Shown here: positions 43,800 to 52,920 of the stretch, one piece after another
How the letters are laid out: each line of letters begins with the position of its first letter
Numbering within the stretch: the stretch's first letter is position 1
Source: Paenibacillus tyrphae
Lineage (GTDB): Bacteria; Bacillota; Bacilli; Paenibacillales; NBRC-103111
Direction of reading: 5' to 3'
Assembly (NCBI RefSeq): GCF_000722545.1
Contig: NZ_JNVM01000016.1
Span: forward strand, 124,001 to 188,000
DNA length: 64,000 nt
Notes under the pieces: generated by a model
Told to the model about the DNA's origin: nothing
Seen by the model: the letters and a program-made list of their open reading frames with translations, nothing else
Database searches by the model: none
Translations under genes and position numbers: made by a program

Positions 43800-45431
43800 G
43801 TGCAATTTTTCTTTCGCAAAAACAAAAGCGGCATGAATCGTTTGCCGGCCTCGCAGCTAACCGGACAGCAGGAGGGCAGCAAAGCCAAGTCCAACGACAA
43901 CGCGCCGCTCAGCGGCCTCCTGCAGGCCGATCTTCAAGAGCTGCGGCAGCAGCTCGGGAACAGCTCCGATCTGATCGTAAGGGAAATGATGATAGGACCG
44001 GATAACGAAATTCCGTGCGCCTTCGTCTTCATTGCAGGCCTTACGGAAGAACAATCCGTTTTCCGATTAATGGAAACCTTTTATACGCATTCGGAGAAAA
44101 GCGAGTGGGGGGACCCTCGCAAGAATGCAGGGAATATGGAGTGGATTTTAAGGCATTTTCCGTTTGCTGTCGGTGATATCAAGCTCACCCGCCATTTCCA
44201 AGCCGTCAAATCAGCCGTGCTTGTAGGGCATACCGTTCTATTGATCGAAGGCTGCAACCAAGCGCTATCGGTCGACACAAGTGGAGGCCAGCGACGGAAC
44301 GTTACGGAACCCACATCCCAGACCACTGTCCGCGGACCGCAGGAGGGCTTTACCGAAGCGCTTCAAACCAATATCGCCCTGATCCGGAGAAAAATCAAAA
44401 GTCCGAACATGAGGGTGGAAACGAGACAAATCGGACGTGTGACGCAGACGGATGTCAGCATCATGTTCATCGAAGGCATCGCCGACGCCGATATCCTCCG
44501 TCAAGTTCGCGACCGACTCGGACAAATTAATATCGACGGCATTTTGGAAAGCAATTATATCGAGGAGTTTATCCAGGATAGTAAATATTCTGTTTTTCCG
44601 ACCGTAACGAATTCCGAGCGTCCGGATTCGGTAGCTGCTGCGCTGCTTGAGGGACGTGTCGCCATCTTGATCGACGGCACGCCGTATGTGTTAATCGTAC
44701 CGGCGGTATTCGCCCAGTTCATGCAGTCTGCCGAGGACTACTATCATCGGGCCGACTATGGACTTATCCGCCTGCTCAGGTATGTCGCGTTGGTGATATC
44801 GCTGCTTGCGCCCTCGCTTTATATTGCGATCACAACCTTTCATCAGGAGATGATTCCGACTTCCCTGCTGGTCAGCCTTGCCGCTCAGCGTGAGGGTATT
44901 CCGTTCCCGGCCTTCATCGAGGCCCTAATGATGGAAGTCACGTTTGAGCTATTGCGGGAGGCGGGGATACGGATGCCCAGAGCCGTCGGAACGTCGATAT
45001 CGATCGTCGGCGCACTTGTACTGGGATCGGCTGCAGTAGATGCGGGATTGGTCTCGCCTGCGATGGTCATCATCGTATCGATTACGGCCATATCGGGGTT
45101 CATCTTCCCAAGCTTTGATATGGGGATTTCCGTTCGGTTGCTTCGCTTTGTATATATGGGGTTAGGGGCGTCCTTCGGAATATTCGGGATCATCGTCGGA
45201 CTCATAGCCCTTGTCCTGCACATGTGCCATTTGAGCTCGTTCGGGGTTCCATACATGTCGCCTATGGCGCCGTTCAAGCTGGCCGATCAAAAGGACGCGA
45301 TTGTTCGGGTCCCATGGTGGCAGATGTATACTCGGCCTGAAGCACTGCATCCCGGTAACCTGCGGCGCGCCCCGAAAGGCACTGCATCTGACTCGGCGCG
45401 GCAGGACGGAGGAGAACAAAATCAAGGGTAA
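43800..45431 (+). CDS. spore germination receptor A subunit (GerA/GerKA family)
   Basis: A 543-residue membrane protein of the GerA family. The N-terminal cytoplasmic half contains LLQADLQELRQQLGNSSDLIVREM and the conserved VAALLEGRVAILIDGTPYVLIVPA segment, followed by membrane helices (about 325-480) with AGIRMPRAVGTSISIVGALVLG. It forms the oligomeric channel-like core of a germinant receptor. GTG start with GAGGTCGAGGAA upstream. It is the first gene of an operon A-C-D-B-B. Confidence 0.93.
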   Translation: MQFFFRKNKSGMNRLPASQLTGQQEGSKAKSNDNAPLSGLLQADLQELRQQLGNSSDLIVREMMIGPDNEIPCAFVFIAGLTEEQSVFRLMETFYTHSEKSEWGDPRKNAGNMEWILRHFPFAVGDIKLTRHFQAVKSAVLVGHTVLLIEGCNQALSVDTSGGQRRNVTEPTSQTTVRGPQEGFTEALQTNIALIRRKIKSPNMRVETRQIGRVTQTDVSIMFIEGIADADILRQVRDRLGQINIDGILESNYIEEFIQDSKYSVFPTVTNSERPDSVAAALLEGRVAILIDGTPYVLIVPAVFAQFMQSAEDYYHRADYGLIRLLRYVALVISLLAPSLYIAITTFHQEMIPTSLLVSLAAQREGIPFPAFIEALMMEVTFELLREAGIRMPRAVGTSISIVGALVLGSAAVDAGLVSPAMVIIVSITAISGFIFPSFDMGISVRLLRFVYMGLGASFGIFGIIVGLIALVLHMCHLSSFGVPYMSPMAPFKLADQKDAIVRVPWWQMYTRPEALHPGNLRRAPKGTASDSARQDGGEQNQG

Positions 45432-45445
45432 AGGGGGGGACGGCC

Positions 45446-46657
45446 GTGCGGCGAATGGTTCTACTATCCCTGTGCTTCCTGCTGATGGGAGCACTGCTTG
45501 CCGGTTGTTGGAGCCGCAGAGAGCTGAACGACTTATCCATTGTCGGAGGCATAGGGATCGATAAAAGCGGCGACCAATACAAGCTGTCCGCGCAAGTCGT
45601 CGTTCCCGAAGCTATGGTTTCAAAGCGTGGCGGGAGTCCTGGCACTCCCACCGCCATGTTTCGTGCGTCAGCGCCTTCCATGGTGGAGGCCATTCGACAG
45701 ATGGTCCGGTCGTCTCCGAGATATTTTTACTTGTCCCATTTGCGGGTTTTGGTCATCAGTGAACAAGTAGCGCGGGAAGGAATTAAAGACATACTCGATT
45801 TTTTTTCTAGAGATAATGAGCTTCGCGCCGATTTTTATATTCTGATAGCAAAGGGAGAGCAAGCCGAAAAAATCCTAAGTGTCGTCACACATACGGAAAA
45901 ATCGCAGGCGATCAAGCTTTTTAAATCGATGGATTGGAACAAGAAAGTCACCGGAGAAACGGCCAACGTGTACTTGGACGATCTGTTGTCCGACTTGATC
46001 AGCCCGGGGAAAATGGCAGTACTGACAGGGGTGGAAGCGATCGGAAGCAAGAAAACGGGAGAGAAAATGAGCAATGCTTTGAGGAACAACGATTATACCC
46101 ATTTCAAGTTTTCGTCGATCGGGGTTTTTAAAGACGATAAGCTCGTGGGCTGGCTGAATGAAACCGAGAGCCGGGATTACAACTACATCATCGGCAAAGT
46201 AAAGAGCACGGTGGAAAGCTTGGCTTGTCCGAAAAAAGGTACCTTGGATCTTGTCGTGAACCGCGTTAATAGCAAAATTAAGGGGAAGGTCACGAACGGA
46301 AAGCCAGAAGCGAAAGTGAAGCTTTTTATGGAAGCGGACGTCACGGAGGTCAAATGCCTCATCGATCTGAATAAGCCGGAAACGTTGTACGGTTTGGAAA
46401 AAGAATTGAAAAAAAAGCTGACGGCTTCTCTGCAGCATGTGATCAACAAAGCTCAGAAAACGTTCGGATCGGACATTTTCGGTTTTGGGAACGCGATTCA
46501 CCGTTCGAATCCGAAAGCCTGGAAACAGCTTAAGAAAAACTGGCAGCAGGAATTCGTGAATTTGCCTGTAGAGCTTTCCATCGATGTCAAAATCAGGCGG
46601 ACCGGCACGCAGACCAATTCCTTCATCAATGATATGAAAAAGAAAGAGGAGCAATAA
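45446..46657 (+). CDS. spore germination receptor C subunit lipoprotein (Ger(x)C family)
   Basis: A 403-residue lipoprotein with lipobox LLAGC (about residues 17-21) and the GerC start WSRRELNDLSIVGGIGID. The middle (YFYLSHLRVLVISEQVAREG) and the C-terminal Ger(x)C domain match the family. It sits on the outer face of the spore inner membrane with the A and B subunits. GTG start with AAGGGGGGG upstream, 14 bases after the A gene. The next gene starts 3 bases after the stop. Confidence 0.93.
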   Translation: MRRMVLLSLCFLLMGALLAGCWSRRELNDLSIVGGIGIDKSGDQYKLSAQVVVPEAMVSKRGGSPGTPTAMFRASAPSMVEAIRQMVRSSPRYFYLSHLRVLVISEQVAREGIKDILDFFSRDNELRADFYILIAKGEQAEKILSVVTHTEKSQAIKLFKSMDWNKKVTGETANVYLDDLLSDLISPGKMAVLTGVEAIGSKKTGEKMSNALRNNDYTHFKFSSIGVFKDDKLVGWLNETESRDYNYIIGKVKSTVESLACPKKGTLDLVVNRVNSKIKGKVTNGKPEAKVKLFMEADVTEVKCLIDLNKPETLYGLEKELKKKLTASLQHVINKAQKTFGSDIFGFGNAIHRSNPKAWKQLKKNWQQEFVNLPVELSIDVKIRRTGTQTNSFINDMKKKEEQ

Positions 46658-46660
46658 GTC

Positions 46661-46903
46661 ATGGTGGCCATTGCCGGAATTCTCGCTGTGGGCGCGGCGA
46701 TCGTTTGGTTGGAAGTGCCGTCGCTTGTGCGGACAAAAAGGAAGAAGGAACTATGGGTCTTTTCGCTCTTGCTGGCACTCGGTCTCGGTTTAAGCATCGC
46801 CAAAAGCCTGCGGTTGAATATCCCGAACCCGTTGGATTGGATTGCATATCTATACAAACCGGTGAGCGATTATGTATTCGAAATATTAAAACCGTCGGAA
46901 TAG
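46661..46903 (+). CDS. small two-helix membrane protein, probable Ger D subunit
   Basis: An 80-residue protein with two hydrophobic helices (about 1-20 and 26-42, around the basic RTKRKKELW) and an amphipathic tail. Small two-helix D subunits that modulate germination are known from some Bacillus ger operons; position between C and B genes and the topology fit, though sequence alone would not prove it. ATG at 46661 has GAGGAGCAA upstream and is 3 bases after the C gene, so translation is coupled. Confidence 0.7.
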   Translation: MVAIAGILAVGAAIVWLEVPSLVRTKRKKELWVFSLLLALGLGLSIAKSLRLNIPNPLDWIAYLYKPVSDYVFEILKPSE

Positions 46904-46917
46904 CGTGGTGATTGTAC

Positions 46918-48030
46918 GTGGATAACCAGATCACCTCCAGGCAGCTTATGCTGCTTGTCGTTTTGTTTACGATCGGCAGCTCTGTCCTGTTCGTTCCCGC
47001 AGGAGCCGCAGCGGCTGCCAAACAGGATGCTTGGATTTCGATCCTTGCCGGAATAGGGCTAAGCCTTTTGCTCGTCGTCTTGTACAATGCCGTGGCTGGC
47101 CTGTATCCTGGTCTGACTCTGGTGGAAATTAGCGAGAAGCTTCTTGGCAAGTGGCTTGGTGCCATCGTTTCGCTGTTTTTGATTGTGAATACGTTTGCGG
47201 TCGGAGGCGTATCGTTGATCGATTTCGCCGGAACCTTCGTGACGCGGCAGATTATGCCCGCCACACCGGTCATCGCAGCGAATATTCTTTTTGGAGTCGT
47301 GGCCGTTTGGGGCCAGTATCTTGGGCTGGGAACGGTAGCTCGCGCGGCGGAGGTGTTGTTTCCGGTGGTTACCGCGTTATTCATCGTGATGATCTTGGCC
47401 GTATCGCCCAACATGAAGCTGGAGCATTTACAGCCTGCTTTTACTGCCGGAGTCAAGCCGCTGATCAAGTCCTGCATTTCGTATTTGAGCTACTCCACGT
47501 TTCCGGTGGTTTTCTTTTTAATGATTAATCCGACCAGCGTAAAAGAGACTAGGCAGGCTTCCAAAGCTATGTTGGCCGGAACTCTGGTCGGCGGATTGTT
47601 TTTGCTGGCCATTACGACGGCATGCGTTGCCGTGCTTGGGGCGGAGGGCACCTTCAGACAGGCTTACCCCAGCTATACGCTGGCCAAAAAAATCAATATC
47701 GCCAATTTTATTACGCGCATCGAAGTGCTTATGGCGACGCTTTGGTTCCTCTCACTATACTTTAAGCTGATGATTTATTTTTTTGCGGGCATGAAGGGCA
47801 TGACTCAATTGTTAAAGCTGCGGGACAATCGCGCGCTTGTGCTGCCTTTGGGACTTCTGTCCATCGTCTTCTCGCGCATATTTTATCCTAGCGCCGCTTA
47901 CCGGCAATTGTGGGATGAGAAAATATGGCCGCTGTATGTGGGAACTTCAGGCTTAATTATTCCCTTACTGCTGCTTGCCATTGGAATAATACGAAAAAAA
48001 GGGACGATGCACAGAAAAAACAATTCGTGA
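46918..48030 (+). CDS. Ger B-type transporter subunit (GerAB/ArcD/ProY family), operon copy 1
   Basis: A 370-residue protein with about ten helices, opening with ITSRQLMLLVVLFTIGSSVLFVPAG as in other GerAB-type proteins. Expected germinant-binding subunit in the spore inner membrane. GTG at 46918 has GGTGA 6 bases upstream; TTG at 46912 is an in-frame alternative. It is followed after 26 bases by a second B gene that is clearly its paralogue (shared ITRIEV and KINIA/RINIA segments), suggesting tandem duplication. Confidence 0.9.
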   Translation: MDNQITSRQLMLLVVLFTIGSSVLFVPAGAAAAAKQDAWISILAGIGLSLLLVVLYNAVAGLYPGLTLVEISEKLLGKWLGAIVSLFLIVNTFAVGGVSLIDFAGTFVTRQIMPATPVIAANILFGVVAVWGQYLGLGTVARAAEVLFPVVTALFIVMILAVSPNMKLEHLQPAFTAGVKPLIKSCISYLSYSTFPVVFFLMINPTSVKETRQASKAMLAGTLVGGLFLLAITTACVAVLGAEGTFRQAYPSYTLAKKINIANFITRIEVLMATLWFLSLYFKLMIYFFAGMKGMTQLLKLRDNRALVLPLGLLSIVFSRIFYPSAAYRQLWDEKIWPLYVGTSGLIIPLLLLAIGIIRKKGTMHRKNNS

Positions 48031-48056
48031 CGTCGGCCGGTTTGGGGGGTGAGACG

Positions 48057-49157
48057 GTGAACGGCGATAACAATATAACGGTAAGGCAATTTCTGCTTAT
48101 GGTAATTCTTTTTACAATTGGGAGCTCGCTTCTGGCTATTCCTTCGAATGCTGCGGTTAGCATGAAACAAGGGGCATGGATTCCCATTATTACGGGAATG
48201 GGATGCAACTGCCTCATCTTACTCATCCTCATGAAAACCGTTCATCGCTATCCCAAGCTGACGTTTGTTGAAATCAATAGCCTGTTACTGGGAAAATGGG
48301 TGGGCACGCTCGTGTCCTTGATGTGGATCTTGACCGCTTTTATTGGAGGCGTCTGCCCGCTGGTGTATTACATGGGCCATTTCATTACAACGCAAATTAT
48401 GACCACGACCCCCGACTACATCATCAATATCATATTTTCCGCCCTTCTGGTCATGGGTCTTCTTCTCGGCCTTCAGACAATGGCCCGCGCAGCGGAAATA
48501 TTGTTTCCGGTCGTTGCCGTGCTGATTGCCGCTCTAATCGGTTTCGTTTCTCCCAAAATTCAACTCGAACATTTTCAACCGGTCTGGGAAGCGGGAGTTA
48601 GGCCGATACTGAAAACGACGTTGGACTATGTCAGTTTCGCAGGCTTTCCGCTTGTCTTTTTTTTATCGATCTATCCCTCTTCCGTTCGGACGGGAACCAA
48701 AGCCTCAAAGACATTTGTGCTGGGAAGCCTCATCGGAGGAATGCTGCTGCTTCTTGCTACTGCGGCCTGTATCGGGGTGTTGGGGGCCGAAACGACAGCC
48801 CGGTTGTTTTATCCCAGCTACGCGCTCGCCAAAAGAATCAACATCGCGGAATTTATTACGCGCATTGAAGTCATTGTTGCCGCCATATGGATCATCACGC
48901 TTTTTTTCGAAACGATCATTTACTTTTACGCTTCGATGAAGGGACTGGCCCAACTGTTGAAACTGTCCGACGAACGTGCGCTTGCGCTTCCCCTTGGAGT
49001 ACTGGCTGCGGTATTGTCTATGGTCGTTTATCATAATTCCGCTTATCAGCAGGAGTGGGATGAACGGACGTGGCCATTCTGGGTGATGACGGTCGGTCTG
49101 TTCTATCCACTGCTGCTGCTTGCCGTCGGGGCCATACGCAAGAAAAAAATTCCATAG
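48057..49157 (+). CDS. Ger B-type transporter subunit (GerAB/ArcD/ProY family), operon copy 2
   Basis: A 366-residue paralogue of the preceding gene, about ten helices (ITVRQFLLMVILFTIGSSLLAIPSN at the start, GLFYPLLLLAVGAIRKKKIP at the end). GTG at 48057 follows GGGGGGTGAG; a longer in-frame reading back to 47925 overlaps the previous gene and lacks a site. Two intact B genes in one operon may give alternative germinant specificities with the same A and C subunits. A remnant of a further copy follows. Confidence 0.9.
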   Translation: MNGDNNITVRQFLLMVILFTIGSSLLAIPSNAAVSMKQGAWIPIITGMGCNCLILLILMKTVHRYPKLTFVEINSLLLGKWVGTLVSLMWILTAFIGGVCPLVYYMGHFITTQIMTTTPDYIINIIFSALLVMGLLLGLQTMARAAEILFPVVAVLIAALIGFVSPKIQLEHFQPVWEAGVRPILKTTLDYVSFAGFPLVFFLSIYPSSVRTGTKASKTFVLGSLIGGMLLLLATAACIGVLGAETTARLFYPSYALAKRINIAEFITRIEVIVAAIWIITLFFETIIYFYASMKGLAQLLKLSDERALALPLGVLAAVLSMVVYHNSAYQQEWDERTWPFWVMTVGLFYPLLLLAVGAIRKKKIP

Positions 49158-49189
49158 CCGTCGATTGATGAGGTGAAGGGAGTGAAACG

Positions 49190-49315
49190 ATGGGCCATAG
49201 CGATAAAATGACGTGCCGTTTATTGGAGGGATGTTCCTGCTGATTGTAACTGGGCCTGCTGATCCCCTTGCTGCTTGTTGCGGCCGGGACGCTCCGCAAA
49301 AAAATAAAGCCGTAA
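49190..49315 (+). pseudogene. internally deleted fourth Ger B gene
   Basis: An ATG at 49190 with GGTGAAGGGAG upstream begins MGHSDKMTCRLL, resembling the N-terminus of the preceding B genes. After two in-frame stops (TGA, TAA) the same frame continues LGLLIPLLLVAAGTLRKKIKP and stops, which matches the C-terminus of the preceding gene (VGLFYPLLLLAVGAIRKKKIP). About 1 kb of coding sequence is missing, so this is the scar of a deleted tandem copy. Confidence 0.7.
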
Positions 49316-49328
49316 TCTCTTGCTACGG
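49299..49328. terminator. terminator between ger operon and DUF2071 gene
   Basis: AGCCGTA and TACGGCT arms with a 9-base loop. On the minus strand it is followed by TTTATTTTTTT, so it should mainly stop the DUF2071 transcript; on the plus strand the T run is weak. Confidence 0.65.
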
Positions 49329-49334
49329 CTGGTT

Positions 49335-50036
49335 CTATACTTTGCTGTGCGGTCCGATAAGGGCGCGGGTTCCCCGGGAGTAGTGGAGTAGGGCAGGGGT
49401 CCCCAGCTCCAGTCCGAATCCGCGCGTCAAGGTGCTGCAGCTGAACTCCGCTTCGGCCGTTTGCAGCTCCCATGGCGCGTGAACTACCTCGCCCCGGTAC
49501 AGTCCGCCACTGCGGCCGCACCGGCAATAGTAGACATAACGCTCCATAAGCCAATATTCGATCGTTCCTTGCCGGGCGATGGACGGGGTGGAGACAGGGC
49601 GGTACGTGGCGCAAAAGGCTTCTTCCGAGAGCGAGGCGGACCGTCGTCGGCTTTGAACCGCAATACTTCGGCCGTCCGCGTGGAAGCGCATCTTCGCTTG
49701 ATAGTACGGAAGCCGGTACCACTGCTTGGCGATAGGAACAAGTAGGGGGTGGGAAGCGTCCATGGACAAAAAAAAGATGGCGGCTTCCCCTCCCGAACGA
49801 ATATACGTACGTACGTTAATCTCGGGAAACGAGCGCATCCAGGGCAGGGAAGGCATATATTTCAACCGTATTCCGCCAAGACGGAAGGGCAGAATGCCGA
49901 CCCATGCCTGCCCATCCCAAGTGTCGATATCCAGCGCCTCGGGGACGAAGGAACGGATCGCTTCGACCGGAACGGGCCAGTGGGCGAATAGGAAATGCTC
50001 CCAAGTCTGCTTCATTGTCCATCGGAAAGCGGGCAT
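49335..50036 (-). CDS. DUF2071 domain-containing protein (YqjF-like)
   Basis: A 233-residue soluble protein of the DUF2071 family, with the typical opening MKQTWEHFLFAHWPVPVEAIRSFVPEALDIDTWDGQAWVG (residues 8-47) and FPEINVRTYIR. Function of the family is unknown, though the fold is related to acetoacetate decarboxylase. The ATG at 50036 follows GGGGAGG 7 bases upstream; an in-frame ATG at 50069 would overlap the previous gene and is poorly spaced. It starts 25 bases after the glutamate-synthase-like gene, probably in one operon. Confidence 0.85.
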   Translation of the reverse strand: MPAFRWTMKQTWEHFLFAHWPVPVEAIRSFVPEALDIDTWDGQAWVGILPFRLGGIRLKYMPSLPWMRSFPEINVRTYIRSGGEAAIFFLSMDASHPLLVPIAKQWYRLPYYQAKMRFHADGRSIAVQSRRRSASLSEEAFCATYRPVSTPSIARQGTIEYWLMERYVYYCRCGRSGGLYRGEVVHAPWELQTAEAEFSCSTLTRGFGLELGTPALLHYSRGTRALIGPHSKV

Positions 50037-50061
50037 CGGCGACCTCCCCTTCAGCAGTTCG

Positions 50062-51492
50062 TCATCCATGCGGATTCGTTTCCGGCTTCTCCCACGGCTC
50101 GTAGGCCAATTTTACTTTGGTCACATGACTGGTCCACGCATCGAGTGCCACCATATCGTCGGAATTGACTTCCCGCAGAGCACGTTTACCGAGCGCGCTG
50201 ATCGCCAGCTTCATTTCGTCCGTGAAAGAATGTAGAAAATTTTCCAAATAGATCGCTGCTTCTTCTTCGTTAAACTTTTCCTGCATGATTCCGGTGTAGT
50301 AGGCTAGCTGTGTCGGAGGCTCCCAAGGTATGGTTTTCATCACTTGATCGTGCGTCATGGCCCATAGCAAAGAGGTGCCCATATACACTCCGTCGGCTCC
50401 CAAAGCGATGGCCTTAAGGCATTCGCCAGGCTGCGAATACGCGCCTCCGGTCAGAAGGCTGATCGAGTCCTTGACGCCCCGTTGGCGAAGATAGCGGGTC
50501 GCGCGCGACAAGGCGTAAATCGTCGGCAGCCCGAAATCGTCCTCCAGAATCGGCGCGCCGCCTTTCGTCCCCGCTTGGCCCCCGTCGAGGCTGATAAAGT
50601 CGACGCCGGCTTGAATGGCGATTTCCAGATCGTGCTCCAGAACGGCGCTGGCGCATATTTTTACGCCAATCGGCACCCCTCCGGTCAGCTGACGAAGCCG
50701 CTCAACCACTTGCTTGAGATCCTGCGGGCTGGAAATATCTTTATGGCGGCTCGGAATAACAGTGATTTCCTCGTTCTGCACCTGCATGATCTCGCTGGCT
50801 CTACCTTCCAGATCGGCTGCTTGCAGGACGCTTGCCGTTCCCGCCAGCGCTCCTTGACCGAAGCGGATTTCAATCGCGTCGGCTTGCTTTAGAATTTCGG
50901 GCGATTTGGACCAATGGCCCGAATTGTATTGAATAATCAAGTATTTGGCATTCTGCCGTTCCTCCGGCAAAAATCCTCCTTCGCCGGTATTTGTGCTTGT
51001 CCCGGCTTTGGCCGTTCCTTTGGCGATGGCGATTTTGACCTTTTCGCTTAAGCCTACGCCATAGCCCATCCCGGCAGCGAGTATGGGAATGCGCAGCACC
51101 AGCGGTTTCTGCGCTTTGGGCCCAATGACGGTTGTCGTATCGATCTCGACGTCCTGTTCCGTAGGAAGCGTAGACAATTGCGCGGGAGAGAACACGAGTC
51201 CCTCGAAATGAAGAAATTTGCGCGGGCTTCCGAACGGACGTTCAATCACGGCGCCGGAAGCGGCGCGAATGCTGTTTTCCACGACGGTAATGGGACTGAT
51301 TCGGGTCATTGCCGTTACGATTTCCCAGATGTTGGACTCGTAGGGATTGGACATTAACCGTTTCGTAAAGCGGCCGACGATCCACTTGATCATGCTTCTT
51401 GAGCACAAAAGAGCGAGCATGCCGGAAAGAACGACGGCCGCAAGCGATCCGACAAACGAGCCGAACATAAACCAAGCCCATTTCGTTGACAT
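50062..51492 (-). CDS. FMN-binding glutamate synthase family protein
   Basis: A 476-residue membrane-anchored relative of the glutamate synthase large-subunit FMN domain. One N-terminal helix (about 7-32) is followed by the GltS-type TIM barrel with IPILAAGMGYGVGLSEKVK, AGTSTNTGEGGFLPEERQ and FISLDGGQAGTKGGAP. The glutaminase domain and the iron-sulfur cysteines of true glutamate synthase are absent, so its reaction is uncertain. ATG has AGAGGT upstream. It lies just before the DUF2071 gene on the same strand. Confidence 0.9.
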   Translation of the reverse strand: MSTKWAWFMFGSFVGSLAAVVLSGMLALLCSRSMIKWIVGRFTKRLMSNPYESNIWEIVTAMTRISPITVVENSIRAASGAVIERPFGSPRKFLHFEGLVFSPAQLSTLPTEQDVEIDTTTVIGPKAQKPLVLRIPILAAGMGYGVGLSEKVKIAIAKGTAKAGTSTNTGEGGFLPEERQNAKYLIIQYNSGHWSKSPEILKQADAIEIRFGQGALAGTASVLQAADLEGRASEIMQVQNEEITVIPSRHKDISSPQDLKQVVERLRQLTGGVPIGVKICASAVLEHDLEIAIQAGVDFISLDGGQAGTKGGAPILEDDFGLPTIYALSRATRYLRQRGVKDSISLLTGGAYSQPGECLKAIALGADGVYMGTSLLWAMTHDQVMKTIPWEPPTQLAYYTGIMQEKFNEEEAAIYLENFLHSFTDEMKLAISALGKRALREVNSDDMVALDAWTSHVTKVKLAYEPWEKPETNPHG

Positions 51493-51586
51493 AAGAAAGA
51501 CCTCTTCCGATTCGAATCGTTAGCTAAGAGAAACGCGGGGTTAGTTTGTGCATCGAATCGGCCAAATATACCAAATAAGGAATTAT

Positions 51587-52711
51587 TTAAGAAGTCCCCG
51601 GGAACCATCCCGGATCGCCCCAAATCATCCGCCAGAGCGGGTCCGGGATGATAAGACGCTGCTGCGCGTCGGCCCGGAGTGTCGTTTCGATGTCCGCCTC
51701 GCGTCCGTGCTTGACCTTCTCGATCCAGTCGGGATCGATCACCAGCCCGCGGGCGAGCGAAAGGAGATCGATACCTGTTTCATACGCTTCCAGCGCTTCG
51801 TCTGCCGTGTAGATCGAACCGCCGCCGATGACCGGCACACGGCTTCCGACCGCTTCCTTGATCAGCTCAAGGCGGGTGCGAGTAACGTCAGCTTCGCGAC
51901 GCGGCCGGGAGCGGTAATCGTTCGTCAGCACGTGAATGTAATCAAGCTCTTGCTTCGCCAGCACATCGGCCAAGTGCAGCGCGTCAGCCATCGTAAGCCC
52001 CGGCGTTGTCGCTTCTTCGGGGGTAAAGCGGTATCCGACGATAAACGGACGGTCGGCGTGGCTGGCGACGGCTTTCTTTACCTCGTCGATAACCGCAAGA
52101 GGAAAGGTCAGTCGCTTCTCGACGCTCCCGCCCCAACGGTCGCGGCGGCGGTTGCCGTGCGGAGAATAAAACTGCTGGAGCAGCAAAGCGAAAGCGCCAT
52201 GGATCTCGACTCCGTCGAATCCGGCGATGATGGCGCGGCGCGCGGCTTCTCCGAACTGCCGGATCAGCTCCTCGATCTCATGCGGCGCCAGCTCCCGGGG
52301 GAGGACGAAGCCTCCGGCTTCATCCTTTATTGCGCTCGGGCCGACGACGTCGCCGTTCGGCACGAGTCCGGGGTCCGCATTGCGCCCGCCATGATGAAGC
52401 TGGAGGACGGCTTTCGTTCCTTGCGCTTGAATGACCTGGGCCCAGCGGCTCAGCTCCGGTATCGTTTCGTCGCGGTCGGCTGCGGGCTCCCCGGCAGCAT
52501 CTTGTCCTCCAGGGGCAATGTAGGCGCAGGCCGTAACGACCATGCCGGCGCCTCTGGAGCGCCGGGCTATAAAATGCAGCTCCTCGTCTGTCAACGTTCC
52601 GTCTGAACGGGACGAATAGTGAGTCATCGGCGCGACGACGATCCGGTTATCAAGCGTGATGCCGCTCCGCAGGGCGAGCGGTTCGAACAAAGGGGCATAT
52701 CGTGGATTCAT
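51587..52711 (-). CDS. NADH:flavin oxidoreductase (old yellow enzyme family)
   Basis: A 374-residue FMN-dependent ene-reductase-like protein. It starts LFEPLALRSGITLDNRIVVAPMTHYSS, has the substrate-binding segment GFDGVEIHGAFALLLQQFYSPHGNRRRDRWGG, and the phosphate-binding IGGGSIYTADEAL region. Such enzymes reduce activated double bonds or nitro groups using NAD(P)H. ATG at 52711 has AGAAAGG upstream at long spacing. It is divergent from fumC; the shared gap contains the palindromes TAGTATACTA and TTGATTTAATCAA, candidate operators. Confidence 0.92.
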   Translation of the reverse strand: MNPRYAPLFEPLALRSGITLDNRIVVAPMTHYSSRSDGTLTDEELHFIARRSRGAGMVVTACAYIAPGGQDAAGEPAADRDETIPELSRWAQVIQAQGTKAVLQLHHGGRNADPGLVPNGDVVGPSAIKDEAGGFVLPRELAPHEIEELIRQFGEAARRAIIAGFDGVEIHGAFALLLQQFYSPHGNRRRDRWGGSVEKRLTFPLAVIDEVKKAVASHADRPFIVGYRFTPEEATTPGLTMADALHLADVLAKQELDYIHVLTNDYRSRPRREADVTRTRLELIKEAVGSRVPVIGGGSIYTADEALEAYETGIDLLSLARGLVIDPDWIEKVKHGREADIETTLRADAQQRLIIPDPLWRMIWGDPGWFPGTS

Positions 52712-52740
52712 AGGATGGATTCGACCTTTCTTTGGAAATA

Positions 52741-52777
52741 TAGTATACTATTATGTATGTTAAGTTGATTTAATCAA
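52741..52777. promoter_or_regulatory. two palindromes upstream of the old yellow enzyme gene
   Basis: TAGTATACTA (52741-52750) and TTGATTTAATCAA (52765-52777) are both perfect palindromes, 14 bp apart, 30 to 66 bp before the minus-strand ATG, where promoter elements should lie. They are probable repressor sites, but no regulator gene is adjacent. Confidence 0.4.
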
Positions 52778-52813
52778 AAGGCCGCACAAAAATCAATCCT
52801 TTTCCACGTCTGC

Positions 52814-52865
52814 AGCCCGATAGGCGGAAATGACCTGTTGATCCGCCGGGCTCAAGGCTTTTTAA
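52814..52865 (+). terminator. hairpin in the fumC leader region
   Basis: AGCCCG-ATA-GGCGGA pairs with TCCGCC-GGGCT (interrupted stem) and is followed by CAAGGCTTTTTAATT. It lies 55 bases before the fumC ATG and looks like a terminator. With no plus-strand gene upstream it could act as an attenuator if fumC is transcribed from a distal promoter. Confidence 0.4.
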
Positions 52866-52920
52866 TTATTTCCAAGATGGGTAATCTTAAGATGTACTTA
52901 TATCAAGGAGGGTGCTAACG

